Source: Candidatus Dependentiae bacterium (GTDB lineage: Bacteria; Babelota; Babeliae; Babelales; JACPOV01). Taken from it: DNA of 64,000 nucleotides. Both the position numbers and the translations under genes were made by a program. This document shows, one piece after another, positions 10,001 to 17,989 of this stretch. The stretch covers positions 124,001-188,000 of the forward strand of contig JACPOV010000008.1 in the NCBI GenBank assembly GCA_016191325.1, written 5' to 3'. Below the pieces are notes generated by a model, which ran no database searches, was not told the DNA's origin, and saw only the letters and a program-made list of their open reading frames with translations. The first letter of the stretch is position 1. Each line of letters begins with the position of its first letter.

Positions 10001-10358
10001 CGTGCGCATCAAATTCTTTAAAATGGCGCACAATCCAATAATAGGGGGTGTACCATTTTTCTTTAATAATTTCATTTAACCGTTGTGTCCCGCCGCCTTC
10101 GAGCTCAATAAAATTTTTTGTTTCGTCATCAGTTTTAAATGCAACTGCTGCCTGATAATTTTCCGGCCCCCATTGATGAATGCGATCAAGAGCGGCCGCT
10201 TTTTCAAGCGCTTGTTCACGATTCATAGTGATGCGGATATTGAGGATGGCAAATGCCTTAGGAAAAAAATGATAGGCAAATAATAAGCCGCTCAAACAAA
10301 GTAAGGTTAATGTTATCCAAAATAATGGGGTGCGTGACCAAACGCGGGTTGAGCTCAT
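7032..10358 (-). CDS. giant CPBP/CAAX-type intramembrane protease protein
   Basis: 1108 residues with two long extracytoplasmic domains and many membrane spans. Residues 15-35 form a first span, 45-235 are soluble, and about 236-550 hold a multi-span core with the three CPBP (Abi/CAAX protease) motifs: E429-E430 and R434 in 'EECLFR', H470 in 'FGAGHANY', and H508/D512 in 'HVIFD'. A second span near 597-612 is followed by another soluble domain to about 830 and then further spans to the C-terminus. The second soluble domain resembles the first near its end (P-E-x-x-PG-x-x-L then x-A-x-x-IA/II), so the architecture may be an internal duplication with only one protease core. CPBP proteins cleave membrane proteins or prenylated peptides; the substrate here is unknown. 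The family is usually 200-350 residues, so this size is exceptional. Confidence 0.85.
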   Translation of the reverse strand: MSSTRVWSRTPLFWITLTLLCLSGLLFAYHFFPKAFAILNIRITMNREQALEKAAALDRIHQWGPENYQAAVAFKTDDETKNFIELEGGGTQRLNEIIKEKWYTPYYWIVRHFKEFDAHETEILFTPEGTFYGMSEKLPEDAPGSALAPQQALAIARENALNWQIDLSSYTFAQSSQEMRPNGRIDHQFVYDRIGHSVNGAPFQLHLGVSGDRLTEIKYQIKVPESFKRRYEHMRSANNIIAFGALFLICILYLGIGCLAGLAFLLARHSLLWRPALAAGFLVALLQSFNTLNELPLAWIEYETALSKTSFFVHLFISLFASLLIYTGLLTLVFAIAEGLTRYAFGYHLKLWSMWKNENASSIQVLGRTLGGYLIIGVDIAYVTAAYAFTTRYLGWWTPAEMLFNPNILATYFPWFSALSQAFMAGFMEECLFRAIPLAGAALLGSYFRRRNLFIALGFIIQVLIFGAGHANYPQQPAYARVVELIFSSSLFGGIYLIYGLLPSILSHVIFDVFWMALPLFISTGPGTLINKALVIIISSIPLIIVLYARFKNGTFTQAPATAYNKSLQPEPKQKDDEFFIPEEEPLRGISGKEIRFLALFGIIAMVGWLFLTPFKQQNFPLETRKAEALNSASSMLTERGFSLSNPPWQSLINTHGDTDEHDRFVIQKNGKDVYMNLLGSYITPASWRLRFAQFEGDIAERSEEFGILVEGSGKIREFDHVLPEARPGASLSESSARKKAHEIIRNEFNLDPAKLNEISAVSKKHPTRVDWIFTFKDPHVLLNDGEARVKISLAGDEFSNAERFIFIPEQWQRAEKQYTTVIRIIGMICSLFALICLGFFMILLVRNWRRLAFSSTIFFVFSVLLALKALVQSINIWPLITACFQTSEPYLHQAIRSGGWLMLQIISQGLYYGAGAALATTRTLNKHTQKSITIFIGVCCGLILSAMGSLALALAPTFKPLWADYTHAASLIPSIGFALTMFTGYVSATIIFLLITRFADLVTAQWKQRSLAGLILIVLLIFCINGLSIESIGTWLLPSLLVGGATAALYYVIIRHIRNSIPIITGTITILAIAQQAAFHAYPGVLLGAALAILLIGMLAYWWEENL

Positions 10359-10436
10359 AACTTCCTTTTTTTAATAAGTTATACAGAAGGAAGTTTAAGT
10401 ATAAAAGTATTATAACTAATAGGATAGATGGAAAAT

Positions 10437-10763
10437 CTATTTGCGCTTTTTATACAAACGTTGACGTTGGAGAAAAATAGTATTTTTGATTGCCTTTGCT
10501 TTCCGAGCAATATCTGAACTATTGGCTCTACTTGCTTCTTTTGCCAGATTAACACATTCAGCTTTAAACTGTTCTATTTCTTCTTTGGTATTAAGCGGTA
10601 TGCGTTGGCGACGCTGATGATGGAAATCTATATTTGCTATAATAGGTTCTTGCTTGTTTTGTAAATCTAAGAGTTTGTGTTCAAGTAATCGCTGAACGGC
10701 GCAGAGCTTTAAGGATGAGAATATAAAATACTGAACAAATAATACAACTTTTAAAATATTCAT
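10437..10763 (-). CDS. small exported basic protein, unknown function
   Basis: 108 residues. MNILKVVLFVQYFIFSSLKLCA is a signal peptide; unlike most exported proteins here it is followed by 'VQR' rather than Met. The mature part is rich in Arg, Lys, Gln and His (RQRIP, RKAKAI, LYKKRK) and probably helical. No known domain. It sits alone between the protease gene and another small exported gene on the same strand. Confidence 0.6.
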   Translation of the reverse strand: MNILKVVLFVQYFIFSSLKLCAVQRLLEHKLLDLQNKQEPIIANIDFHHQRRQRIPLNTKEEIEQFKAECVNLAKEASRANSSDIARKAKAIKNTIFLQRQRLYKKRK

Positions 10764-10840
10764 GGCCGCGCTTGAAGTTAAAATACTTATAGGTAGTTAC
10801 TTTAGTATAGTACTATTATGATGCAAATGGGTATATTCGT

Positions 10841-11212
10841 TTATGAGGGATTACTTTGAGACGTAGGATCTGATTTTGCGGTCAGGATATTTAGATTGCA
10901 AAGACGACCACTTGCTACGACTCTTTCTGTATACAATTTATGCTTGCGACTAAACTTTATTAATTCGGAAAGCTTTTCTTTTATTGGAGATGCATTTTTA
11001 TCAGTAAGATCGTTTTTTATTTTATTGAACTCTCTAGAAAAAACTCGCTTTGCTTTTTTTTCATCATTTGGTTTTTTTGTCTTTTTAAATGAAGGTGTTT
11101 CGTTCAAGCCAACTTTTTTTAATTGCAATGATAATGAGTCCATTCCAAAGGCATTGCTGTTTACAAAAAGTGCCAGTGCAAAGCAGAGAGGATAATAAAA
11201 TAAATTTTTCAT
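10841..11212 (-). CDS. small exported Lys-rich protein, unknown function
   Basis: 123 residues. MKNLFYYPLCFALALFVNSNAFG followed by 'MDSLS' is a signal peptide. The mature part is Lys-rich (KKTKKPNDEKKAKR) and helical in character, with a single Cys near the C-terminus. No recognised domain. Confidence 0.65.
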   Translation of the reverse strand: MKNLFYYPLCFALALFVNSNAFGMDSLSLQLKKVGLNETPSFKKTKKPNDEKKAKRVFSREFNKIKNDLTDKNASPIKEKLSELIKFSRKHKLYTERVVASGRLCNLNILTAKSDPTSQSNPS

Positions 11213-11325
11213 AAAAATTTTCCAATAATAAATGAGTGCGCTAATTTAAAGCAATTATGTATCTATTTTTCTCATTTGTCACTTTTATTATTGTTGGTGG
11301 CTTCTAGTTTCCCAGCGTATCCAAA

Positions 11326-12669
11326 TTAATCATTAAATAATTCTACAAGCTGATAAACCGAATCTAATCTTATCACCGACCGGAATGGAATATCGATTTT
11401 TTGGGTGCGTGCAACGACGAGCGTTTGAATGCCAAATTTATGAGCCTCATTAAGATGCATGGCAATTTGGTTGATCGGCTTGATTTGACCAGTTAAATTT
11501 ATTTCACCTAATATGATAGATTTTTCTGGGAGCGGTTTTTGAAAATAGCTAGAAAGAATTGCAAGTGCTATTCCTAAATCAATGCCGCTTTCTTTTATTT
11601 TAAAGCCGCCGCCAACTTTGAAAAAAATATCTTGAGCGTTCAGGTTGATCCGCAAATATTTTTCTAAAATTGCGGCCATTAATACAACCTGTTTTTGATC
11701 CACGCCAGAGACAACGCGTTGGGGTATGCCAAACTTGGTCGGAACTAACAGTGCTTGCAGCTCCAGAAGCAGTGGTCGTGATCCTTCTAAGTAGCTTATT
11801 AATGCAGAGCCGGGAGAATAAGAAGCCTCCTCCAGAAGCTGTTGATTAATATTGCGAACTTCCTGTAAACCATTTTCGTGCATTTCAAAAAAACCTAGTT
11901 CCCCGATCGATCCAAACCGATTTTTCACCGCGCGTAAGATGCGCGTTTGCCAGCGATCTTCTCCTTGTAAATAAAATACTGCGTCGACCATATGCTCAAG
12001 CATTTTAGGCCCAGCAATAGTGCCTTCTTTAGTAATATGGCCGGTTAAAATGACGGCGCATTTATTTTCTTTCGCCAAGCGCATAAGGCGAAATCCTGAT
12101 TCGCGCAGTTGCCCAATACTTCCAGGAAGTACTTGGCTATCGGCCGAATAACAATTTTGGATAGAATCGATAATTACAATATCAGGTTTGTGCTCTTCGC
12201 TCAGTTCAATGATCGATTCAAGCTGTGCATGATCGGAGCACATAAGTTGTGTATTCAAGCAATTTAGCCGATCGGCGCGCAAACGTACTTGTTCAAGTGA
12301 TTCTTCCGATGAAATATAAATTACGCGGTGCCTGTTTGCAAGCGCGTGCGCAATTTGTAGCAAGAGGGTCGATTTTCCAATACCAGGATCTCCCGTTAAG
12401 ATGAGAAACGATCCAGGCATAATGCCGCCGCCAAGTACGCGATCCCATTCGTCAATGCCCGAATTCATGCGTTCTTGAAACTCGAGCGAGACTTGATCGA
12501 GCGAGGTGAGCTTTGCCGTGGATTTAACAAAAAGAGCTTCTTTTGCAGTAAATGATGGTTTCATTTCAGAAATTGAATCCCATTCTTTGCATGATGGGCA
12601 GCATCCAACCCATTTAGGTGGCCGGTAGCCGCAACTTGCGCAATTAAACTCTATTTTTTGTTTTGCCAT
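11326..12669 (-). CDS. radA: DNA repair protein RadA
   Basis: 447 residues, normal for RadA (Sms), the RecA-like helicase that promotes branch migration in recombination. The N-terminal zinc ribbon has C10, C13, C24 and C27 (CxxC...CxxC). Walker A is 'GDPGIGKS' at about 93-100, Walker B is 'DIVIIDSI', and the RadA-specific 'KNRFG' motif follows near residue 245. The C-terminal part has the Lon-protease-like fold typical of RadA ('GGGFKIKESGIDLGIALAIL'). It lies downstream of tdk on the same strand with an 80-base gap. Confidence 0.97.
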   Translation of the reverse strand: MAKQKIEFNCASCGYRPPKWVGCCPSCKEWDSISEMKPSFTAKEALFVKSTAKLTSLDQVSLEFQERMNSGIDEWDRVLGGGIMPGSFLILTGDPGIGKSTLLLQIAHALANRHRVIYISSEESLEQVRLRADRLNCLNTQLMCSDHAQLESIIELSEEHKPDIVIIDSIQNCYSADSQVLPGSIGQLRESGFRLMRLAKENKCAVILTGHITKEGTIAGPKMLEHMVDAVFYLQGEDRWQTRILRAVKNRFGSIGELGFFEMHENGLQEVRNINQQLLEEASYSPGSALISYLEGSRPLLLELQALLVPTKFGIPQRVVSGVDQKQVVLMAAILEKYLRINLNAQDIFFKVGGGFKIKESGIDLGIALAILSSYFQKPLPEKSIILGEINLTGQIKPINQIAMHLNEAHKFGIQTLVVARTQKIDIPFRSVIRLDSVYQLVELFND

Positions 12670-12721
12670 TTTTATTTCGCAATCGATTATTTTTTACAAG
12701 GAGCTTATGTTCTATCGGGGG

Positions 12722-12750
12722 TCCCCACAAAAGCTTCAGCTTTTTGGGGA
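12722..12750 (-). other. hairpin between tdk and radA
   Basis: tcccca plus aaaagc (12722-12734, one bulged C) pairs with gctttttgggga just after the tdk stop codon. Read on the minus strand there is no T run, so this may be an mRNA-processing or stability hairpin rather than a terminator. Confidence 0.4.
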
Positions 12751-12752
12751 TT

Positions 12753-13349
12753 TTAATATGGCGGCTGTTCATCAATGCTATGACAATCGCGGCAGCGTGC
12801 TTGGTAATTTTCTTGTGCGCCAACCAAAACCAATGGATCATTGTATTGCGCAGGTTTTCCGTCTACAAGTCGCTGCGTGAAATGTGCTTCGCATCCGCAA
12901 TCCATGCAAATTGCTTTGAGTTTGGTCACGTGATCAGCAATTGCAAGTAAAATTGGCATGCAGCCAAATGGGCGACGTTTGAAATCAAGATCGAGCCCCG
13001 CAGCAATGACGCGCTTTCCTTCATCAACGAGTTTGCATATGACGTTTACCATTTCAATCGGAAAAAACTGTACTTCATCTATAGCGATTACTTTTGTAGA
13101 TGCAGGAATGACATCCAACATTTTCTCAGGATGATCGATTGGAGTGCCTGCAATGCGCGAGCCGTCGTGCGATGCGATATGCTCAATGGTTGTTCGATTG
13201 TCAAACTGATGTTTAAAAACTGCTATTGAAAGTTTTGCATACTGGGCTCGTTTAATGCGCCGTATGAGTTCTTCAGATTTTCCGGAAAACATTGGGCCGC
13301 AAATAACTTCTAACGTCCCCTTCGTTTCGTGACTTTTATATGGTGTCAT
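12753..13349 (-). CDS. tdk: thymidine kinase
   Basis: 198 residues, the size of bacterial type II thymidine kinases, which phosphorylate thymidine for salvage. Walker A is 'GPMFSGKS' (18-25), the 'DEVQFF' motif carries the catalytic/Mg site, and the zinc lasso is visible as 'CMDCGCEAHF' and 'CRDCH' near the C-terminus. Pyrimidine salvage fits the host dependence suggested by the neighbouring gene content. Confidence 0.96.
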   Translation of the reverse strand: MTPYKSHETKGTLEVICGPMFSGKSEELIRRIKRAQYAKLSIAVFKHQFDNRTTIEHIASHDGSRIAGTPIDHPEKMLDVIPASTKVIAIDEVQFFPIEMVNVICKLVDEGKRVIAAGLDLDFKRRPFGCMPILLAIADHVTKLKAICMDCGCEAHFTQRLVDGKPAQYNDPLVLVGAQENYQARCRDCHSIDEQPPY

Positions 13350-13458
13350 AGCATAATGCTTTCGTATTGAAAAAAATTTAACTTTTTTTATTAGAGTAAT
13401 TTTTTTTTTGCGTTAAGATAAGTACCAATTTTTTTTAGTTTGAATTCAAGGGGCTCGC

Positions 13459-14814
13459 ATGAGTATCGTGATCGGTAAACAATTATTTGCTTCGCATGAA
13501 TGGCATACGATCGAAGCACGCTATTTTTCCGGCAAAGCGGAAGCAGATTATATTGCTGTCGAGCAATCATTAGAGCTGCAGGGCGAAGTTTCGCTTGTGG
13601 GAGCAAAAAACGCGGTGCTCGTTATTATGGCGTCGCTTATTCTTGCAGAGGGAAAATCTGTTCTTAAAAATGTTCCGTGCTCTGCAGATGTTATTCAAAT
13701 GGTTACGCTTCTTGAAGAGCTTGGAGCTGAGGTTACCTTTTATCCTGAACTGAATATGCTCGAAGTCGACACGAGTTTTATCCGTACGTTTCAAGTGCCG
13801 GCAGCAATTATGAAAAAAATGCGAGCGTCTGTTTTGGTGATGGGGCCATTGCTTGCTCGTTTTGGCCGTGCAGATATTGCGCTTCCAGGAGGCTGCTTAA
13901 TTGGAGCGCGTCCGATCGATTATCATTTGAAAAATTTCGCAAAAATGGGAGTGCAGCTTGAAGTTGAAGGCGAATATCTGCGTGCGCATGTTTCTCATCT
14001 CAAATCTGCAACGCTGATTCTTGATTATCCGAGTGTTGGCGCTACAGAAAATCTTTTAATGCTAGCAGTGCTGGTTCCTGGAACAACGCGCATTATTAAT
14101 GCAGCCCTTGAACCTGAAGTAAACGATCTGATTTCAATTTTGCGTTCCATGGGAGCACGCATCACTATCCACGCACCAGCAACTATTGAAATTGAAGGTG
14201 TTTCACAATTGCGCCCGGTTGAGCATACGGTTATTCCGGATCGCCTTGAAGCGGGCAGCTTACTACTTGCAGGAGCAATTGCTGGCGGTTCGCTGAGTTT
14301 GCCGCAGGCAGTCGCTACCGACATGGAAGTTTTTTTACTCAAACTACAAGAAATGGGGCATCACATTGAAGTTGGTAAAAATGGCATTGGCATTTCGCTT
14401 ATTGCAACGCGACATCCTCAGGCAGTTTCATTTAGAACTTCTCCTTATCCAGGATTTCCTACCGATTTACAAGCACCAATGATGGCTGCACTTTGCTTGG
14501 CACAAGGTAAAAGTGAAGTACATGAAACGGTATACGAAAATCGTTTTCTTCATGTTCGTGAACTTCAAAAAATGGGCGCACAAATTGCAGTAAATGGCGA
14601 TCGCGCATTGATTACCGGCGTTGAAGAACTTTATGGAACAAATGTAATTGCATCCGATATTCGCGCTTCGTGTGCATTGGTGATTGCAGGACTTGCTGCA
14701 AAAGGATCAACGATGATTACGGGAATTCACCATTGGCGAAGAGGCTACCAAGCATTAGAAAAAAAATTAGTAACTCTCGGCGCAAAAATTGCATTAATGA
14801 GCAGTGGAGAATAG
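13459..14814 (+). CDS. murA: UDP-N-acetylglucosamine enolpyruvyl transferase
   Basis: 451 residues. First committed step of peptidoglycan synthesis: transfer of enolpyruvate from PEP to UDP-GlcNAc in the cytoplasm. 'SLVGAKNAVL' (46-54) carries the conserved Lys-Asn pair, 'MRASVLVMGPLLARFG' follows, and the catalytic, fosfomycin-sensitive cysteine is C146 in 'LPGGCLIGARP'. 'YPGFPTDLQAP' and 'DIRASCALVIAGL' are also typical. Compared with other MurA proteins there are about 25 extra residues before the first strand; no better downstream start is visible. With glmM in the same window it indicates that peptidoglycan precursors are made. Confidence 0.97.
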   Translation: MSIVIGKQLFASHEWHTIEARYFSGKAEADYIAVEQSLELQGEVSLVGAKNAVLVIMASLILAEGKSVLKNVPCSADVIQMVTLLEELGAEVTFYPELNMLEVDTSFIRTFQVPAAIMKKMRASVLVMGPLLARFGRADIALPGGCLIGARPIDYHLKNFAKMGVQLEVEGEYLRAHVSHLKSATLILDYPSVGATENLLMLAVLVPGTTRIINAALEPEVNDLISILRSMGARITIHAPATIEIEGVSQLRPVEHTVIPDRLEAGSLLLAGAIAGGSLSLPQAVATDMEVFLLKLQEMGHHIEVGKNGIGISLIATRHPQAVSFRTSPYPGFPTDLQAPMMAALCLAQGKSEVHETVYENRFLHVRELQKMGAQIAVNGDRALITGVEELYGTNVIASDIRASCALVIAGLAAKGSTMITGIHHWRRGYQALEKKLVTLGAKIALMSSGE

Positions 14815-14830
14815 TTACATAGTTCATCAA

Positions 14831-14868
14831 AAGAAACAGGCTAGACTGTTTGGTCTATCCTGTTCTTT
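14831..14868. terminator. probable bidirectional terminator, murA / membrane gene
   Basis: aacaggctagac (14835-14846) pairs with gtctatcctgtt (14853-14864) with one C-U mismatch, between convergent genes. Short T-rich tails occur on both sides. The core 'ggctagac' recurs in the hairpin at 15841-15880. Confidence 0.7.
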
Positions 14869-14874
14869 ATCATT

Positions 14875-15657
14875 TTACTGTCGAGAAAATTGCTTATAAA
14901 ATACAGCTGCAGATGAAACAACGAGTTGAAGTACTAATGTTTCGCCGAGCACAAAAATAATAATAAGCGCATAAGAGTCTGAATATCGCAAAAGAGTTTC
15001 TGCGCTGAACATCAATAGCAGAGGGTAAAGTATGCAAATAGGAAGATTTTTTACCGTAAATTTAAATGCATCATAAAAAGCCTTTTGAATAATCTCGCCT
15101 CCGAGCTTTTTATTTTCAAGCAAGAAAAAGGTAAAAAAGAAAAAAATAGCCTTAACGAATATATGGATCGACATAGATGAATATTTGGTGAGATCTTTTC
15201 CAATGTACGAGGAAACGTATGGCGTAAGCGTTGAAACGGCCTGAGTTAAGCCAACAAATAACCTCTCTACAAAATAATATGTAACAAGATGCCAAGCGTA
15301 TGACAAAAAATAGCGACCATTTTTTTCTTGTTTTGTTTGCCTAACAGCTACAAACAGATAAAAATTGACAATGTAAAAACATATAACAAAAAAAGTTACA
15401 CTCGAAACTGCAAATAATGAATAGGGGAAAGCAAAGCCGGATTGAGGGTCAATACCACGTTCTTGAACAGTGTTTTTTGAATAAACCGCGAGTAACAAGA
15501 GCATAATTTCAAGTGCGACAAGCCAACCTATATAAGTCCAAAATGGCCGCATTGATGCTGCAAAAGTTTCCATCGTCTGATAGACAAACTTTTTAAAATT
15601 ATGAGGCAAAAAAATAGAAACGGAATCGATCCAAGATTTTAAAATTGCGCTTATCAT
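14875..15657 (-). CDS. multi-pass membrane protein, unknown function
   Basis: 260 residues with about five or six hydrophobic segments (near 40-58, 77-103, 160-180, 205-222 and 228-250), separated by short charged loops. A ribosome-binding site (aaaggag) precedes the ATG. The C-terminus ends in a short basic tail. No family is recognised with confidence; it recalls uncharacterised integral membrane proteins that cover symbiont genomes. It is flanked on both sides by related hairpins. Confidence 0.7.
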   Translation of the reverse strand: MISAILKSWIDSVSIFLPHNFKKFVYQTMETFAASMRPFWTYIGWLVALEIMLLLLAVYSKNTVQERGIDPQSGFAFPYSLFAVSSVTFFVICFYIVNFYLFVAVRQTKQEKNGRYFLSYAWHLVTYYFVERLFVGLTQAVSTLTPYVSSYIGKDLTKYSSMSIHIFVKAIFFFFTFFLLENKKLGGEIIQKAFYDAFKFTVKNLPICILYPLLLMFSAETLLRYSDSYALIIIFVLGETLVLQLVVSSAAVFYKQFSRQ

Positions 15658-15680
15658 CGAATACTCCTTTAATTAGGAGA

Positions 15681-15854
15681 ATTGTACAAATAAACTTAGC
15701 AGCAGTTCAACAAAAAAACCCTTTTTTTTCGCTAATCTTTTTAAATTCTAGTGCTCACGTAATCTTCGGCACAAAATCAGTATTACCAAACGACGATGAA
15801 TCAGATAAAGCAGAAAAGAAAATAACGACAATATTCCGTAAAAAAATAGGCTAG
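15681..15854 (+). CDS. possible small gene or remnant with lost start codon
   Basis: An open frame runs to a TAG at 15852-15854, inside the terminator hairpin. It encodes a hydrophobic stretch (NPFFSLIFLNSSAHVIFG) followed by an acidic and then basic tail (PNDDESDKAEKK), like the small exported proteins elsewhere in the window. There is an 'aggag' at 15675-15679 but no ATG, GTG or in-frame TTG at a suitable distance; only ATT (15681) or ATA (15690) would fit. It may be a decayed gene or chance. Confidence 0.25.
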   Translation: MVQINLAAVQQKNPFFSLIFLNSSAHVIFGTKSVLPNDDESDKAEKKITTIFRKKIG

Positions 15855-15880
15855 ACTTTTTTTGTCTAGCCTATTTTTTT
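15841..15880. terminator. strong bidirectional intrinsic terminator
   Basis: A perfect 15-bp stem, aaaaaataggctaga with tctagcctatttttt, with a short T-rich loop and an A run/T run on the outer sides, so it can stop transcription in both directions. It stands upstream of the minus-strand membrane gene start and downstream of the exported MutS-like gene's stop. Confidence 0.85.
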
Positions 15881-15902
15881 GATTATGTTTTATGTATTAA
15901 TT

Positions 15903-17882
15903 TTACAAACCAGAGCTGAAAATTCCTTCTTGCTCTAATAAATCGAACGCTATATTTATAGTCGATTTACCTTCTTCTAGTTTAAATGGGCGGACGAATG
16001 AACCATCTTCTGATTTATAAACCGTAACTTGATAATTTTTAAACTTTTCGTTTTCAAGTTCTGTAAGTCGATGATAATGCGTTGCAATGCACGTCATGCT
16101 ATTATCAAATTTGCTCAGTTCTTTAGCAAAAAGATAGGCGGTTTCTTCGCCTTCTTTTGGCGACGTACCGCTAAAAACTTCATCCATAATCGTGAAGCTA
16201 AATTCGTGCTTGCTCAGCTTTCTAATCGATTCGATGAGTGTTTTTGCGCGAATTACTTCCGCTTTAAATAATGAAGTTCCTGTTGCAATATCATCAGTAA
16301 TATTTAAATAACAATTTATGTTAACAAACGGTGTTATTACTAACTGTTTGGCTGGAACAATGCCGATTGTTTGCGCTAGCAAAAGATTGATGATAACGCC
16401 TTTGATGACAGTTGATTTTCCACCAGTATTTGGACCAGTAAGAATCATGTTGTTCGGAAGTGTTTCCGTACCAAGCGTTAGGTCGTTGGTAACAACAACA
16501 TCTGCGCTGACAAATGGATTCCAAAGATCTGTAATGTGAAGATATGGTTTATCTGCCTCAACAAATGATGCAAAAGAATACTGAACGCGACTCGATTCGT
16601 GTGCGAGATATAATTTTGCTATGGAAAGGTATGCGTCCAAATAGCCGGCAGCGGACATCGCTTGCCCAAATTCTTCTTTGACTTCTTTCATAAGTTGATG
16701 TGCGGCTAATACTCTACCTGTTAACGAAAAGAACGATGCTTTACCGGTGAAGGTATTTTTCATCAAGAAAGATTTAAGCTTCTCTGCGTGTGCGCTTAAA
16801 TTGTTTTTAGTAGATAATGATTCGCGAATTGATTCAAAAACGGGATTTTCTGAATGTTGATTGAGAAGATTTGAAAGTTTGCTCAAAGAATTAATATATG
16901 TTGCAACATCAATAAGTTTTGTTTGTAGATGGCGTGCAATATTATTGTTGAGTTTTGTGTCATCAAAAGTTTTGTAGCTACTATAACCAAGCAGACCCAC
17001 CATTACGCCACCAGCGCCGACAAGAGTTGCTTTTGTTTGAGTAGGTAGCTCGGCTAGTAGATTGAATGCATATTTAATGTTACTGGGATTAATTGCGAGG
17101 ATTCCCTGACGAACAGCCTCCAACTTTGAAATAGGCTCACCAAATGCCGCAGCTTGCTGATATTTGGCAATAGCTGCAACTTCAACCGCATAAATAGGAA
17201 AAATATTAATCATTATGGCGGTCAATGCATTACGCATTTGTACAGTCGCCTCTAGAGCTGTAGCGTTTGTATTTAACCACGAAACTTGTTCTGGATAATA
17301 AACCTTTTTAAATAGTTCCTCATTTACTGGATTTTCATCTTGCCAATATGAAAACATGAGCGATTCCGATTTTTTGATTTCGCAAAGAATGGCATCAATT
17401 TCTTTGATGAGCTTTTTATCATGGATGAGCTGCTTAACTACTTCTTGGCGGGTAGTAAGAATATTTGTATCGAAAGTTGGCTCTGAAATTAAAGCAGCTA
17501 GGGCAGCTTCGCCAAAAACAGTGCGCGTGTGATTAATTTTTTCTATAAGATGCGCAGAATTTAATTCACCGCCGCAAAAGATCTCCATTTTTTTCAAAAA
17601 TGTTGCATCAAGCGCTGTCTGCTTTGTTCCTGGTTGCGTATTTTTGCTCAAAATATCGAACGCTATTTTCCTTTTTTCCCCTTCAGAAAGTTCAGTAACT
17701 TGAAGAGTTAATTTTTTATTTTTCTTCTTAATTTCTTCCAGTGATTCTATGCGTTGATTTTGCTCTGTGCTGAACGACTTGAGATAAAGATCTCGTGCCG
17801 TTGCGTACTCAGGCGATGCGGGAATTGAAAAAAGACCTAAAGATACGATTAAAACATACAAGGGGGTGCTGCGCACTATCAT
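15903..17882 (-). CDS. exported or membrane-anchored MutS-like ATPase
   Basis: 659 residues. The C-terminal third is a MutS-family ABC ATPase: Walker A 'GPNTGGKST' (483-491), signature region 'DDIATGTSLFKAEV', Walker B 'FTIMDEVFSGTSP' (563-575) and the H loop 'CIATHYH'. Upstream, 'GEAALAALISEPTFDTNILTTRQEVV' resembles the MutS core (lever) domain. There is no mismatch-binding domain I. The N-terminus (MIVRSTPLYVLIVSLGLFSIPAS) looks like a signal peptide or anchor, and hydrophobic segments near 215-238 and 285-300 could span the membrane. A MutS core ATPase outside the cytoplasm is odd; if residues 1-20 are an anchor with the rest inside, it could resemble the membrane-associated MutS-related families. 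It is not a mismatch repair enzyme of the MutS1 type. Confidence 0.85.
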   Translation of the reverse strand: MIVRSTPLYVLIVSLGLFSIPASPEYATARDLYLKSFSTEQNQRIESLEEIKKKNKKLTLQVTELSEGEKRKIAFDILSKNTQPGTKQTALDATFLKKMEIFCGGELNSAHLIEKINHTRTVFGEAALAALISEPTFDTNILTTRQEVVKQLIHDKKLIKEIDAILCEIKKSESLMFSYWQDENPVNEELFKKVYYPEQVSWLNTNATALEATVQMRNALTAIMINIFPIYAVEVAAIAKYQQAAAFGEPISKLEAVRQGILAINPSNIKYAFNLLAELPTQTKATLVGAGGVMVGLLGYSSYKTFDDTKLNNNIARHLQTKLIDVATYINSLSKLSNLLNQHSENPVFESIRESLSTKNNLSAHAEKLKSFLMKNTFTGKASFFSLTGRVLAAHQLMKEVKEEFGQAMSAAGYLDAYLSIAKLYLAHESSRVQYSFASFVEADKPYLHITDLWNPFVSADVVVTNDLTLGTETLPNNMILTGPNTGGKSTVIKGVIINLLLAQTIGIVPAKQLVITPFVNINCYLNITDDIATGTSLFKAEVIRAKTLIESIRKLSKHEFSFTIMDEVFSGTSPKEGEETAYLFAKELSKFDNSMTCIATHYHRLTELENEKFKNYQVTVYKSEDGSFVRPFKLEEGKSTINIAFDLLEQEGIFSSGL

Positions 17883-17989
17883 GATAGCATTCCTTTGAGG
17901 TATCAGATGAAAATATGCTCATTTCCATTATAGTTCTGGAAGGCAATAATGCAAGATAGAAGAGCGTTTTTATAGGCTGGGCGAGTCTT

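Noticed and set aside
12663-12950. Plus-strand frame opposite tdk and radA
   Set aside because: It is antisense to two strongly identified genes and has no features of its own.
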